Notes: generated by a model from the sequence alone, not told the origin. 64,000 nt of DNA from Chitinophaga flava (GCF_003308995.1 NZ_QFFJ01000002.1:992001-1056000); one strand, 5' to 3'. Shown: positions 23,244 to 32,527, counted from the stretch's first letter. A program made the numbers and translations.

Positions 23244-26200
23244 CTATTGCTGATTGAATTGTAATAAATATTCCAGTTCTGTTTTCCGGATGTTGAGTTC
23301 CTTCAAAACATCGATATACTGGCTTTGCAGGGCGATGGCATTGCTGATGAGGGTACTCCATTCGATGTACCCTATTTCGCCGTTTTTATAGCTGATATTG
23401 GCCGTTTGTATGATGATATCTGATTCTTTCAGTGCCGAGCGATGATAGTAGCTGATGGCCTGTTGATATTTCAGATAGTCGTTCCAGTTTTGTTCGAGTT
23501 GGTTGTGCAGTTGTTCGGTGGCCAGTGCGGTGGCGGTGGCGGAGCTGGCCTGCATCTGTTGTGCGGCCTTTATCCTGGCTTTCTGCGCAGAAGCGAAGAT
23601 AGGGATGCCGATACCTACCTGGGCAATGGAAAAACGATGGCCGGGGCCGTAGTAACGTTCTACATTGTTTTTATCCGGTTGCCACCCTACGATGGACTGG
23701 TTGGAGTAGCCCAGCATCCAGTCGGGCAGCAGCCTGGCTTTTTCGAGTTGTGTTTTGCTGCTGTTGAGTTGTTGCTGCTGCTGGTATACCTGCAGATAAG
23801 GATGTTGCTGCAGTTTAGTACTGTCGAATAAAATGGGGGAGCTACCCAGTGTGTCGGCAGGGTCTATGTCTGACGGTGTTTCATGCAGCAGCATGTTTAG
23901 TTGTGCGATGGCCGTTTTCTGATCGGACTGCAACAGTTCCAGCTGCATTTTAGCCTGGTGTTCCTGGTTTTCCAGCGTTGTTTTTTCCAGGAGGTTACTT
24001 TCTCCGTTGTCGTAGCGGAGTTTGGCCACTCTGGAGTAGCTGGAAACGATGCTGTCTGTTTTTTGCAACAGTACCTTTTTGGCTTTAAGGAATTGCAGCT
24101 GAAGATAGGCCAGCTTTACCAGTCTTGTTATCTCTGTCTGTTGCAGTGTGGTTTGCAGCTTTGCTTGTTGCCATTCCTGCTCATACAGTTGTTTTTGCCG
24201 TTTGTATACGGTAGGGAAGGCAAAGCCCTGGGTGAGCGTGAATTTGTTATCAAAAGAATTACTGTTGACATTTCCCAGTTCTGCCATCACCTGTGCTTTA
24301 GGCAGGTCGGTGCTGCTGCGGGTGAGCGCCTGATAATAGGCGGCCTGTTGCTGGCTGAGTTTCAGCTGCAGGTTTTGCTGCTGTGCTGTCTGCAGGGCTT
24401 GTTGTAAGGTGAGCGGTTTTGTGGTTTGTGCCTGCAGCAGGGAAGGAGCGCCCAGCAATAACAGGAGCATCAGTGCTGCCGGTTTGGGTTTTTTCCATCC
24501 TTCTTCAAACAACAGGAAAAGTGCAGGAAGTACTACCAGCGTGAGCAGGGTAGCGGTGATCAGACCTCCGATTACAACGGTGGCCAGCGGTCGTTGTACT
24601 TCCGCGCCAGCGCCATTACTGAGGGCCATCGGCAGGAAGCCGAGTGAAGCCACGGTGGCGGTCATCAGTACAGGCCTTAATCTGTCGTGTGTGGCCTGGA
24701 TGATGATCTGCCGTATGTTTGTCATACCACTGTTTTTTAACTGATTCATTTCTCCGATTAATACAATACCGTTTAATACTGCCACGCCAAACAATGCGAT
24801 AAAACCTATGCCTGCAGAGATACTGAAAGGCATGCCCCGCATCCACAGTGTGAATACCCCGCCAATAGCGGACAAGGGGATGGCGGAGAATATCAGCAGG
24901 CAATATTTTAATTTATGAAAAGCAAAGAACAACATCAGGAATATCAGCAGCAGTGCCACTGGCAGCGCAATACTTAATCTTTTGGTAGCATGTTGAAGGT
25001 TTTCGTATTGTCCACCATAGGTGATATAATATCCCGGAGGAAGTTTAAGGTGTTCGCTCACCTTGGTTTGCAACTCCGTCACGATGCTCTGCACATCGCG
25101 GCCACGTACGTTAAAACCAACGGTGATTCTGCGGCGGGCATCTTCCCTTTGTATCTGGTAAGGACCATCCTGAATCTCAACGTCGGCCAGAACCTGCAGA
25201 GGCACCTGCTGTCCGTTGGGTAGCCCTACCTGGAGGTTATTGATTTCGTTGATATCTTTTTTCTCATTTTCGTTCATGCGTACAACGAGATCATATCTTT
25301 TTTCGCCTTCGAATATCAGCCCCGAAGTAGCGCCGGCGTAGGCGGCCTGTATGGTGTTGTTGACATCGGTAACAGAAGCACCGTAACGGGCGATGGCCTC
25401 CCGTTTGTAAGATACTACCAGCTGGGGCACACCGGTGACGGTTTCGGTGTAGAGGTCTTTAGCACCCTGTACGGTCCTTACGATGGAGCCAATTTTATCG
25501 GCATAGGCAGCAAGGGTATCGAGGTCGTCGCCGAATATTTTACAAACCACATCCTGACGGGCACCAGTCATCAGTTCATTGAAGCGCATCTGAACGGGAA
25601 ACTGAAAGCCGGTGGTGATACCAGGAATCTCTTCCAGGGCCTTGCTCATTTTGCCGGCCAGCTCAGGGAAACTGGCAGCGCTGGTCCATTCGTGTTTAGG
25701 TTTGAGGATCACCATCATGTCGGCAGCTTCCATCGGCATGGGGTCTGTTGGAATTTCACCGGAGCCTATTTTGGTCACTACTTTTTCTACTTCGGGAAAC
25801 TGGCGTTTCAGTACGCCGGCCGCCTTTTCGGTGGTTTTGATAGTAGTGCTCAGCGAAGTGCCCGGCAGTAGCCGCGTATCTACGGCAAAGTCGCCTTCTT
25901 CCAGTTGCGGAATAAATTCCCCGCCCATGTTGGAAAGTACCAGCGCTGCCGCGCCAAATAATACAAAAGCAACGGCTACCACGAGTACGGGTATACGTAG
26001 TACCCGCTGTAAAAGCGGGTCGTACAGGCGTTTTATCCGCTCCATCATTTTATCCGCGAAGCTCTCTTTATGACTCAGTTTTTTGTTGAGGAAGAGTGCG
26101 CCCATCATCGGTACATAAGTAAGCGACAGCAGGCAGGCGCCGAGGATAGCGAAAGACACGGTTTGTGCCATCGGGCGGAACATCTTGCCTTCAATACCCT

Positions 26201-27608
26201 GCAGGGAGAGGATAGGCAGATATACGATGAGGATGATCACCTGGCCGAAGGCAGCACTGTTCATCATAGTTTTGGCGGATGATTCCACTTCCTCGTCCAT
26301 CTGTTCCTGTGTGAGCTGTTTTACGCCGCTGAGGGTAGCGCCTTTGGTGAGTTTGTGCATCACCGCTTCGATGATGATCACGGCGCCATCTACCAGCAGG
26401 CCGAAGTCGAGTGCTCCTAGACTCATCAGGTTGCCGCTTACGCCGAAGAGATGCATCAGGATGATGGCAAAGAGCATAGACAGCGGTATCACAGAGGCTA
26501 CGATCAGGCCGGCGCGGACATTGCCCATGAAGATAACCAGTACCAGGATCACGATCAGGGCGCCTTCCAGCAGGTTACGTTCTACAGTGGAGATGGCGTT
26601 GTCTACCATTTTTGTTCTGTCCAGAAATGCTTCTATGGCGATACCTTCCGGTAATGTTTTTTCTATGGCGGCTATTTTATCCTTGATATTGCGGATCACC
26701 TTGTTGCTATTTTCCCCTTTCAGCATCATCACTACAGCGCCGGCTACCTCTTGTTGATCATTGAGTACCATGGCACCATAACGTATAGCCGTTCCCGTTT
26801 TAACGGTGGCTACATCTCTTATCAATACCGGAATGCCGTTGTTGATCCTTTTGATGGCGATATTGCCGATGTCTTCGAGGTTTTTCACCAGCCCTTCACT
26901 GCGGATAAACAATACGCCGGGGCCTTTTTCTATATAGGCGCCGCCGGTGTTCTGGTTGTTTTCCTGAAGGCTGCGGTATACATCGGAGATGGTTACCTGG
27001 AAACTCTTGAGTTTCTCGGGGCTGATGGCCACCTCATATTGTTTGACGGTACCGCCAAAGGAGCTGACATCAGCCACCCCTTCGGTGCCCAGCAGCTGAC
27101 GCCTTACGGTCCAGTCCTGTATGTCGCGCAGGGCGGTGAGATCATATTTGCCTTCATAGCCGGGTTTGGGTTTTACCACATACTGGAAAACCTCTCCCAG
27201 ACCGGTTGTTACCGGCCCTAGTTCGGGCTCAGCCATACCGGCAGGTATCTGCTGGCGTACCTGTGCCAGCCGTTCGCTTACCTGTTGCCTGGCCCAGTAA
27301 ACATCTGTCTGGTCATTGAAGACGATGGTCACCAGGCTTAGTCCGAAACGGGAAAAGCTACGTTGTTCGATGATCCCGGGAATATTGCGGGTGGCCAGTT
27401 CTATGGGTACGGTGATGAAACGTTCTACGTCGGGAGCGCCCAGGCTGGGCGCAGAAGAGATCACCAGCACCTGGTTGTTGGTGATGTCGGGCACTGCATC
27501 AATTGGGAGCTGGGTCACGGAATAACTACCCCAGCCTATCAGTGCCAGTACAAACAAGCCTATGATCAGCTTGTTTTTGATGGAAAAGCGGATAATACTG
27601 TTTAACAA
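23244..27608 (-). CDS. CusA/CzcA heavy-metal RND permease fused to a TolC-type outer-membrane factor
   Basis: A 1454-residue fusion. Residues 1-about 1035 are a full HME-type RND permease: 12 membrane helices, two large periplasmic loops, and a charged membrane segment (LGALDFGLLVDGAVIIIEA) typical of metal exporters. Residues about 1065-1454 are a TolC/CusC-like protein with paired coiled-coil repeats (LTLQQALQTAQQQNLQL). The junction carries a signal-peptide-like stretch, KPAALMLLLLLGAPSLLQAQ, at about residues 1041-1060, with an AXA-like end. The start is a TTG (MLNSIIRFSIKNKL); no ATG is available in the proper place. Such fusions are common in Bacteroidota and probably give a proton-driven tripartite pump with the adjacent adaptor. 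Whether the product is cleaved is open. Confidence 0.9.
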   Translation of the reverse strand: MLNSIIRFSIKNKLIIGLFVLALIGWGSYSVTQLPIDAVPDITNNQVLVISSAPSLGAPDVERFITVPIELATRNIPGIIEQRSFSRFGLSLVTIVFNDQTDVYWARQQVSERLAQVRQQIPAGMAEPELGPVTTGLGEVFQYVVKPKPGYEGKYDLTALRDIQDWTVRRQLLGTEGVADVSSFGGTVKQYEVAISPEKLKSFQVTISDVYRSLQENNQNTGGAYIEKGPGVLFIRSEGLVKNLEDIGNIAIKRINNGIPVLIRDVATVKTGTAIRYGAMVLNDQQEVAGAVVMMLKGENSNKVIRNIKDKIAAIEKTLPEGIAIEAFLDRTKMVDNAISTVERNLLEGALIVILVLVIFMGNVRAGLIVASVIPLSMLFAIILMHLFGVSGNLMSLGALDFGLLVDGAVIIIEAVMHKLTKGATLSGVKQLTQEQMDEEVESSAKTMMNSAAFGQVIILIVYLPILSLQGIEGKMFRPMAQTVSFAILGACLLSLTYVPMMGALFLNKKLSHKESFADKMMERIKRLYDPLLQRVLRIPVLVVAVAFVLFGAAALVLSNMGGEFIPQLEEGDFAVDTRLLPGTSLSTTIKTTEKAAGVLKRQFPEVEKVVTKIGSGEIPTDPMPMEAADMMVILKPKHEWTSAASFPELAGKMSKALEEIPGITTGFQFPVQMRFNELMTGARQDVVCKIFGDDLDTLAAYADKIGSIVRTVQGAKDLYTETVTGVPQLVVSYKREAIARYGASVTDVNNTIQAAYAGATSGLIFEGEKRYDLVVRMNENEKKDINEINNLQVGLPNGQQVPLQVLADVEIQDGPYQIQREDARRRITVGFNVRGRDVQSIVTELQTKVSEHLKLPPGYYITYGGQYENLQHATKRLSIALPVALLLIFLMLFFAFHKLKYCLLIFSAIPLSAIGGVFTLWMRGMPFSISAGIGFIALFGVAVLNGIVLIGEMNQLKNSGMTNIRQIIIQATHDRLRPVLMTATVASLGFLPMALSNGAGAEVQRPLATVVIGGLITATLLTLVVLPALFLLFEEGWKKPKPAALMLLLLLGAPSLLQAQTTKPLTLQQALQTAQQQNLQLKLSQQQAAYYQALTRSSTDLPKAQVMAELGNVNSNSFDNKFTLTQGFAFPTVYKRQKQLYEQEWQQAKLQTTLQQTEITRLVKLAYLQLQFLKAKKVLLQKTDSIVSSYSRVAKLRYDNGESNLLEKTTLENQEHQAKMQLELLQSDQKTAIAQLNMLLHETPSDIDPADTLGSSPILFDSTKLQQHPYLQVYQQQQQLNSSKTQLEKARLLPDWMLGYSNQSIVGWQPDKNNVERYYGPGHRFSIAQVGIGIPIFASAQKARIKAAQQMQASSATATALATEQLHNQLEQNWNDYLKYQQAISYYHRSALKESDIIIQTANISYKNGEIGYIEWSTLISNAIALQSQYIDVLKELNIRKTELEYLLQFNQQ

Positions 27609-27654
27609 AGCGGCAGACTTTAGAAAATAACGAATGGGGAATGATGGGCGGATG

Positions 27655-27734
27655 GCCTTTTCCCGGGATATACTGCCAGCCCGGGAAAAGGCGGCAATAT
27701 GCCCGCATCCCCGTTTTTAAACCCGGGGAAAAGG
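27655..27734 (-). promoter_or_regulatory. Competing hairpin arms in the leader of the CusA-TolC gene
   Basis: GCCTTTTCCCGGG (27655-27667) and CCCGGGAAAAGGC (27680-27692) form a perfect 13-bp stem with a 12-base loop. A further copy, CCCGGGGAAAAGG (27722-27734), could pair with the same arm with one bulge. In the minus-strand transcript two 5' arms therefore compete for one 3' arm, 47 bases before the TTG start. An attenuator or mRNA-processing element is possible. Confidence 0.5.
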
Positions 27735-27830
27735 AAAATGTTCATCACTGCCAGGAAAAGATAACGCCTGCAAACATGATGGCTCAATGTTGCATAAATT
27801 GTCTTTTCGTGACTACATCATTCTTGGATA

Positions 27831-28226
27831 TCAGGACAGTTGTGCTGATACAGATTTGGGAGGCTGGAAAACGTTGTCGGGTAACCGGTAGGGAGGGGGA
27901 CCGTCATTGAGAATAAAATAGTCTTCCTCTGGCAGCTCTATCACAGGCGTAAACAGGGTAACCGGCGCCGGTATTACTGTGGGGAGTGTCATGCAGATAA
28001 TATCCACCGTTTTGAAAGGTAGCTGCATGTCTTGTTGATAATCCTTGTCAAAAGGTTGTTCATCTAAATAGTGCATTTTCAGGAAAGAGGCCAGGGTTAT
28101 ATGGATATTCTCCTGCTTGTGCTTCTTGAAATGCTCCACCAGCAAAGGGAATTTGAGCAACTGGCTGGCTTCTGTACTGCCAAACAGGTACACAAATAAT
28201 AATAATATTGCAGTGGCCTTTTTCAT
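27831..28226 (-). CDS. Small secreted protein heading the heavy-metal efflux operon
   Basis: Start set at 28226, giving 131 residues with signal peptide MKKATAILLLFVYLFGSTEA; a longer in-frame start adds 24 residues that spoil it. The mature part has LLKFPLLVEHFKKHKQEN, then FLKMHY, and a Pro-rich acidic tail (ELPEEDYF, NDGPPPYRLPDNVFQPP). I remember similar short proteins (LVEHF..HK..N..HY) next to CusA genes in other Bacteroidota, without known function. His residues at 34-37 and the HY motif could bind metal, which is speculation. It lies 222 bases upstream of the CusA-TolC gene on the same strand, with a hairpin region between. Confidence 0.75.
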   Translation of the reverse strand: MKKATAILLLFVYLFGSTEASQLLKFPLLVEHFKKHKQENIHITLASFLKMHYLDEQPFDKDYQQDMQLPFKTVDIICMTLPTVIPAPVTLFTPVIELPEEDYFILNDGPPPYRLPDNVFQPPKSVSAQLS

Positions 28227-28305
28227 ATATGAATATCGGGGCCAAAGATAATCATATTTCATTATGAAGTCAGATAAAAATCCGAACGGCCGTTGCAATA
28301 ATATT

Positions 28306-28313
28306 TACTTTTG
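28306..28313 (+). promoter_or_regulatory. -7 box of the VIT1-like transporter
   Basis: TACTTTTG matches TAnnTTTG exactly and lies 48 bases before the ATG. The -33 region has only TTG at a short distance, so the box alone supports the call. Confidence 0.4.
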
Positions 28314-28360
28314 TTGCATCATTCCCAGGAATCATCATTTTTCAAAACGCGACAAAAGTT

Positions 28361-29050
28361 ATGACACATCAGGAAAAGCATTTTACCGGATCTGAATTAT
28401 TACGTGATATCGTTATCGGAATGTCCGACGGCCTTACGGTACCTTTTGCCCTGGCTGCAGGCCTCAGCGGCACTGTGAAGGATGTAAACCTGATCGTTAT
28501 TGCCGGACTGGCAGAAATAGCGGCCGGTTCCATTGCCATGGGATTGGGCGGTTACCTCGCTGGTAAAACGGAAGTAGACCACTATCAGAGTGAGTTGAAG
28601 AGAGAATATGAGGAGATAGAAACCGTGCCGGAAAGAGAAAGGGAGGAAGTGGAAACATTTTTTGCAGAACTGGGCCTGAGCCGGGACTTGCAGCAGAAGG
28701 CCGCAGCTGAACTGATAACAGACAAAGACCGCTGGGCCGACTTTATGATGAAATATGAGCTGGGCCTCGAAAAACCGGATGCTGCAAGGGCTACCAAAAG
28801 TGCGCTGAACATCGGTGTCTCCTATATCGTTGGCGGACTGATTCCGCTGTCTCCCTATTTCTTTGTGAGCGAAGGGCTTCAGGGCCTTAAAATATCGGCC
28901 CTGATCACCATCATCTGCTTATTTATATTTGGCTATTTCAAAAGCCGTATCACCGGACTTAATCCTGTTATGGGCGGAATTCGTGTAGCCGTTATCGGTA
29001 CTATTGCCGCAGGTTGTGCGTTTGGTATCGCCAGGCTGATTGGCGGATAA
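28361..29050 (+). CDS. VIT1/CCC1-family Fe2+/Mn2+ transporter
   Basis: A 229-residue inner-membrane protein of the vacuolar iron transporter family. The first helix carries the family pattern LLRDIVIGMSDGLTVPFALAAGLSG, the second MGLGGYLAGKTEVDHY; a cytoplasmic, Glu-rich metal-binding insert follows (EEIETVPEREREEVETFF, about 85-105); helices 3-5 are near 143-170, 174-192 and 202-226. Eukaryotic members move Fe2+ or Mn2+ into vacuoles by proton antiport; bacterial forms are presumed exporters or sequestration-linked. It is divergent from the heavy-metal RND operon, making a metal-homeostasis neighbourhood. It converges on the ADP-ribosylglycohydrolase with five bases between stops. Confidence 0.92.
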   Translation: MTHQEKHFTGSELLRDIVIGMSDGLTVPFALAAGLSGTVKDVNLIVIAGLAEIAAGSIAMGLGGYLAGKTEVDHYQSELKREYEEIETVPEREREEVETFFAELGLSRDLQQKAAAELITDKDRWADFMMKYELGLEKPDAARATKSALNIGVSYIVGGLIPLSPYFFVSEGLQGLKISALITIICLFIFGYFKSRITGLNPVMGGIRVAVIGTIAAGCAFGIARLIGG

Positions 29051-29055
29051 TCCTG

Positions 29056-30564
29056 TTATTGTTTACGGAAGGTAACGTAATAACCTGTTCGCAGTTCGTA
29101 ATCCGGATGTGGATCGATGACCTGTATTTTTATGCTGTGTTTTCCTGCGGGAAGGTTAAGGTTATAGTAGATTTCATCTTTGCGTGTCAGATAATTAGTA
29201 GGCATCCTGATGGTATCTGTAAGGTGCCCGTCTATGCTGACGGTAGCGGTGATCACGCGGTCAGGTACTTCTCCTTTTTTGGCGGCATAGCCGCTTAGTA
29301 CAAAACCATTGCCTTCTATCGTCAGTGTGATCTCATTGTCATTGATGTGAAAATCTTTTTTGCTCACCGGTACCAGACGGGGGAAGCTCTCTTCGAAGGC
29401 TACGGGCTCAGGTGATTGCAGTGGAATAACCACCATATTGCCCTGTTCACGTCCTCCGTGGCGTTTGATATTGGCCAGTGCATGACGGTAGCTGATATCA
29501 TAGGCTTTGTTGAGGGAGATGCTGGTATATTTAAAATTGATATCTTCTGCTCCTGCTAGTCCGTCTTTCCATTTCTGCGGAATTTTTTTATATCCCAGCA
29601 TAGTGCCTAGTATACCTCCGGCTGTAGATGGGTTGCAGTCTGCATCCTGGCCGGCGCGGGTGGATATCTCCAGTGTTTTTTCATAGTCGCCGTTACCATA
29701 CAGCAGTCCGAGTATTACATAGGCGCAATTGATGGTGGCATCGATGTTCAGCGGATTAAAAATAGCGTCGGGGCAGCTGAGATCGGATGACCACTTTTTC
29801 TGCAGCTCAAACCAGGTCCGGTGCCAGTCGTTAGGATATTGTTGATGCCATTTGATCACATCGCTCATACACTGACGGAACTTGCTCTGTGTCGGAATGA
29901 CACTTAATGCATTCACGACCACCTGTTTGATATCCGCGGTAATAAATGCCTGAGAGTACATAGCACCCACATATACGCCACCATACCATCCGTTGCCATA
30001 GTTCATGATATGACCAATCTTATGACTGATGGCGGAAGCAGCGTTGGGCAGGCCGGGGCTCATGAGCCCTGCATAGTCGGCTTCTATCTGATAGTCGATG
30101 CAGTCTGCATGCATATTGTGCTGCCAATGTCCGGAGGCAGGTGCTTTGAGACCATTGAGGATATTATAACGGGCGGCCTGATTGGCATGCCACAGTACAT
30201 AACCGGCTTGTGCGAAAGCCTGTGCAAAGGAGTCTGCTGGTGCATCGAGGCCGTTGCGTTCCATCACGTCTACAAAGGTGAGGTCCATATAAAGATCATC
30301 GTAAAGGCCGGGAAAACTGTCCATCACTTCTTTTACATAACCTTTATGCCATTCGAGTGGCTGATAGTCCTGGATAAAAGTACCGTTGTACCGGAATTCA
30401 TAAGGGCCGCCAAAAGTAACGCCGATGGTTTGTCCGGCCCATCCGCCTTTAATCTTATCCTGTAATACTTCTTTGGGGAGATGGACCACCGGGCCCGGAG
30501 ATTGTGCAGTGGTGGCCATAGCAGCTGACAGTGCAGTCATTACCAGCAGCAAAAATGTTTTCAT
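29056..30564 (-). CDS. Secreted ADP-ribosylglycohydrolase-family protein
   Basis: A 502-residue protein with signal peptide MKTFLLLVMTALSAAMATTAQ. The ADP-ribosylglycohydrolase fold spans about 30-380: KIKGGWAGQTIGVTFGGP near the start, YDDLYMDLTFVDVM (first metal-binding acidic cluster), and AGQDADCNPSTAGGILG (second). C-terminal residues about 395-502 form a beta-sandwich (ITLTIEGNGFVLSGY, TATVSIDGHLTDTI, PAGKHSIKIQVID). ARH proteins use two Mg ions to release ADP-ribose from proteins. Being exported, this one more likely acts on another N- or O-glycosidic substrate; that is inference. It is monocistronic and divergent from the sigma factor gene. Confidence 0.88.
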   Translation of the reverse strand: MKTFLLLVMTALSAAMATTAQSPGPVVHLPKEVLQDKIKGGWAGQTIGVTFGGPYEFRYNGTFIQDYQPLEWHKGYVKEVMDSFPGLYDDLYMDLTFVDVMERNGLDAPADSFAQAFAQAGYVLWHANQAARYNILNGLKAPASGHWQHNMHADCIDYQIEADYAGLMSPGLPNAASAISHKIGHIMNYGNGWYGGVYVGAMYSQAFITADIKQVVVNALSVIPTQSKFRQCMSDVIKWHQQYPNDWHRTWFELQKKWSSDLSCPDAIFNPLNIDATINCAYVILGLLYGNGDYEKTLEISTRAGQDADCNPSTAGGILGTMLGYKKIPQKWKDGLAGAEDINFKYTSISLNKAYDISYRHALANIKRHGGREQGNMVVIPLQSPEPVAFEESFPRLVPVSKKDFHINDNEITLTIEGNGFVLSGYAAKKGEVPDRVITATVSIDGHLTDTIRMPTNYLTRKDEIYYNLNLPAGKHSIKIQVIDPHPDYELRTGYYVTFRKQ

Positions 30565-30629
30565 ATCGTGTGCAAGTTGTTACAAGAGGATGAATATAGC
30601 TTTTAATTCAAAAAAACTATATTCACATC

Positions 30630-31202
30630 ATGAATGATGATGTATCGCTTTTGGAGCGGTTGTCAACGGGCGACCGTCACGCGTTTACGGAGCTGTATCA
30701 ACGCTATCAACCAAAACTATCCCGCTATCTGTTGCCTTTTACGGGTCATGCCAACGATACTGCTGATGAAATTGTGCAGGACGTATTTGTAAAGTTATGG
30801 TTAAAGAGAGAGACACTCGCCGGATTGCAGCGGCTGGAATATTATCTGTACCGGATGGCCCGGAACAGAATGGTGGATATTTTCCGCCATGAAAAAAGCC
30901 GGCGTCAGCATGATGCCCGCGCCATGGAAGCAGCAGGGGATATCTACCAGCTGGAAGATGAACTTAAATATCGTGAATATCATCAGCTGGCCCGTGAAGC
31001 TATTGCGCTGATGCCGGAAAGAAGAAGACAGATATTTGAACTGAGTACCCAGCGGGACCTCTCCTGGGCTGAAATAGCAGACAATATGAACTTGTCGGTG
31101 GCTGTTGTAAAAAAGCAGCTGCACCTGGCCAGCAGGTCTGTGAAGGAATATATAGCTCGTCATGGTGATATTATTCTCTTTCTGTTATTATGTTTTTTAT
31201 AG
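30630..31202 (+). CDS. ECF sigma factor (RpoE/FecI family, Bacteroidota type)
   Basis: A 190-residue sigma-70 family factor. Region 2 spans about 10-85 (ELYQRYQPKLSRYLLPF, ADEIVQDVFVKLWLKRE, LYRMARNRMVDIFR), region 4 about 125-180 (MPERRRQIFELSTQRDLSWAEIADNMNLSVAVVKKQL). The C-terminus ends in an unusual hydrophobic tail, DIILFLLLCFL, which could contact the membrane or the anti-sigma factor. It directs RNA polymerase to the adjacent SusCD genes after release by FecR. The FecR gene begins 69 bases downstream, so the pair is co-transcribed. Confidence 0.94.
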   Translation: MNDDVSLLERLSTGDRHAFTELYQRYQPKLSRYLLPFTGHANDTADEIVQDVFVKLWLKRETLAGLQRLEYYLYRMARNRMVDIFRHEKSRRQHDARAMEAAGDIYQLEDELKYREYHQLAREAIALMPERRRQIFELSTQRDLSWAEIADNMNLSVAVVKKQLHLASRSVKEYIARHGDIILFLLLCFL

Positions 31203-31271
31203 GGAGAAAAAAAATTTTTCACCCACCGTCCCCTCCCTTTATTTTCATACGTTTATTTATACAGCAACGCG

Positions 31272-32423
31272 ATGAACGACCACCAGGAATTATTACGCAA
31301 GATGGCCGCAGGCACCAGTACGGCGGAAGAAAGAACCGCTTTTCAGGCATGGCTGCAAACCTTGTCTGTACAGGGATACCGCCAGGTGATGATGGATTAT
31401 GAAGAAATGATAGCCGAACAGGAAAGCGGGAATTATGATCCGGTGTTGCTGGAACGTGTTAATGAACGGATAGACGGGACCGCAACACCTTTGAAGAAAT
31501 GGCGCAGCGGTTACCGGTACGCAGCGGCAGCTGCGGTATTGCTGGTTGCGATGCTGGCGGTATGGAGATGGATGCTTCCTTCTAAGTCCGTACAGCCACT
31601 GGCCCTGAAAACAGTACAGCCGGGCAGTACCCGGGCTACCCTGGTGCTGGGCAACGGACAAACCATTGTCCTCGACAGCCTGCAGTCTGGCTGGCAGGGA
31701 CAACAAGGCGCTGCACAGGTCACTAAATCAGATAGTGGTCTGCTGTCCTATCGCGTCACAGGTAGTGGGGGAGCAGTGATGTATAATACGCTTACTACCC
31801 CACGTGGTGGTTATTTTAAAGTGTTGCTGCCGGATGGCTCACAGGTATGGCTAAACGCTGCTTCTTCGCTGCGGTATCCCAATACCTTCACCGGCAACGA
31901 ACGGACCATATATCTCACCGGAGAAGCTTATTTCGATATATCATCCAATGTGCAACAGCCCTTTATTGTGAAAACCCGGCATAGTACAGTAGAGGTATTA
32001 GGTACCAGTTTTAATGTGATGGCCTATGAAGAAGAGAAGATGGAACAAACAACACTGGTGTCGGGGGCTATAAAGGCCGGCAGTGAAAACGGAATGCTGC
32101 TGTTGAAGCCCGGCCAGCAGGCAGTGATGGCAGATGGTGCAGCACAACCACAGCTGCTGTCTGCCAATATAGAAGCCGTGACTGCCTGGAAAAATGGTCA
32201 GTTCTTTTTTGAAGATACTGATATACATGCCATCATGCGCCAGGTGGCGCGCTGGTATGATGTGGAAATTGTTTACGAAAATAATCTGTCTGATATCCGG
32301 TTATCCGGCGTGGTGTCTCGAAAGGAATACATATCACAATTACTGGAGATACTGGAAGCCACGGGGAAAGTGCATTTCAACATCCAGGGAACAAAGCTTA
32401 TTGTACATCTACGTAAAAACTAA
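31272..32423 (+). CDS. FecR-family anti-sigma factor
   Basis: A 383-residue single-pass inner-membrane protein: cytoplasmic sigma-binding N-terminus (1-75), a membrane helix (about 80-97, YAAAAAVLLVAMLAVWRW), a FecR domain (about 175-275: TPRGGYFKVLLPDGSQVWLN, ERTIYLTGEAYFDI, VEVLGTSFNVMAY) and a C-terminal DUF4974-type domain (about 310-380: WYDVEIVYENNLSDIRLSGV). It receives the signal from the STN domain of the SusC transporter and controls the sigma factor encoded just upstream. Domain order and length are usual for the family. Confidence 0.95.
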   Translation: MNDHQELLRKMAAGTSTAEERTAFQAWLQTLSVQGYRQVMMDYEEMIAEQESGNYDPVLLERVNERIDGTATPLKKWRSGYRYAAAAAVLLVAMLAVWRWMLPSKSVQPLALKTVQPGSTRATLVLGNGQTIVLDSLQSGWQGQQGAAQVTKSDSGLLSYRVTGSGGAVMYNTLTTPRGGYFKVLLPDGSQVWLNAASSLRYPNTFTGNERTIYLTGEAYFDISSNVQQPFIVKTRHSTVEVLGTSFNVMAYEEEKMEQTTLVSGAIKAGSENGMLLLKPGQQAVMADGAAQPQLLSANIEAVTAWKNGQFFFEDTDIHAIMRQVARWYDVEIVYENNLSDIRLSGVVSRKEYISQLLEILEATGKVHFNIQGTKLIVHLRKN

Positions 32424-32527
32424 TATTGATAAATCAACAACCAACCAATGTAACATCAACCAATTGTCAACTGGAACAATGAAAGTTTAATTCAGTATCA
32501 ACCAATCGTAAAGGCCTGAAATGAAAA

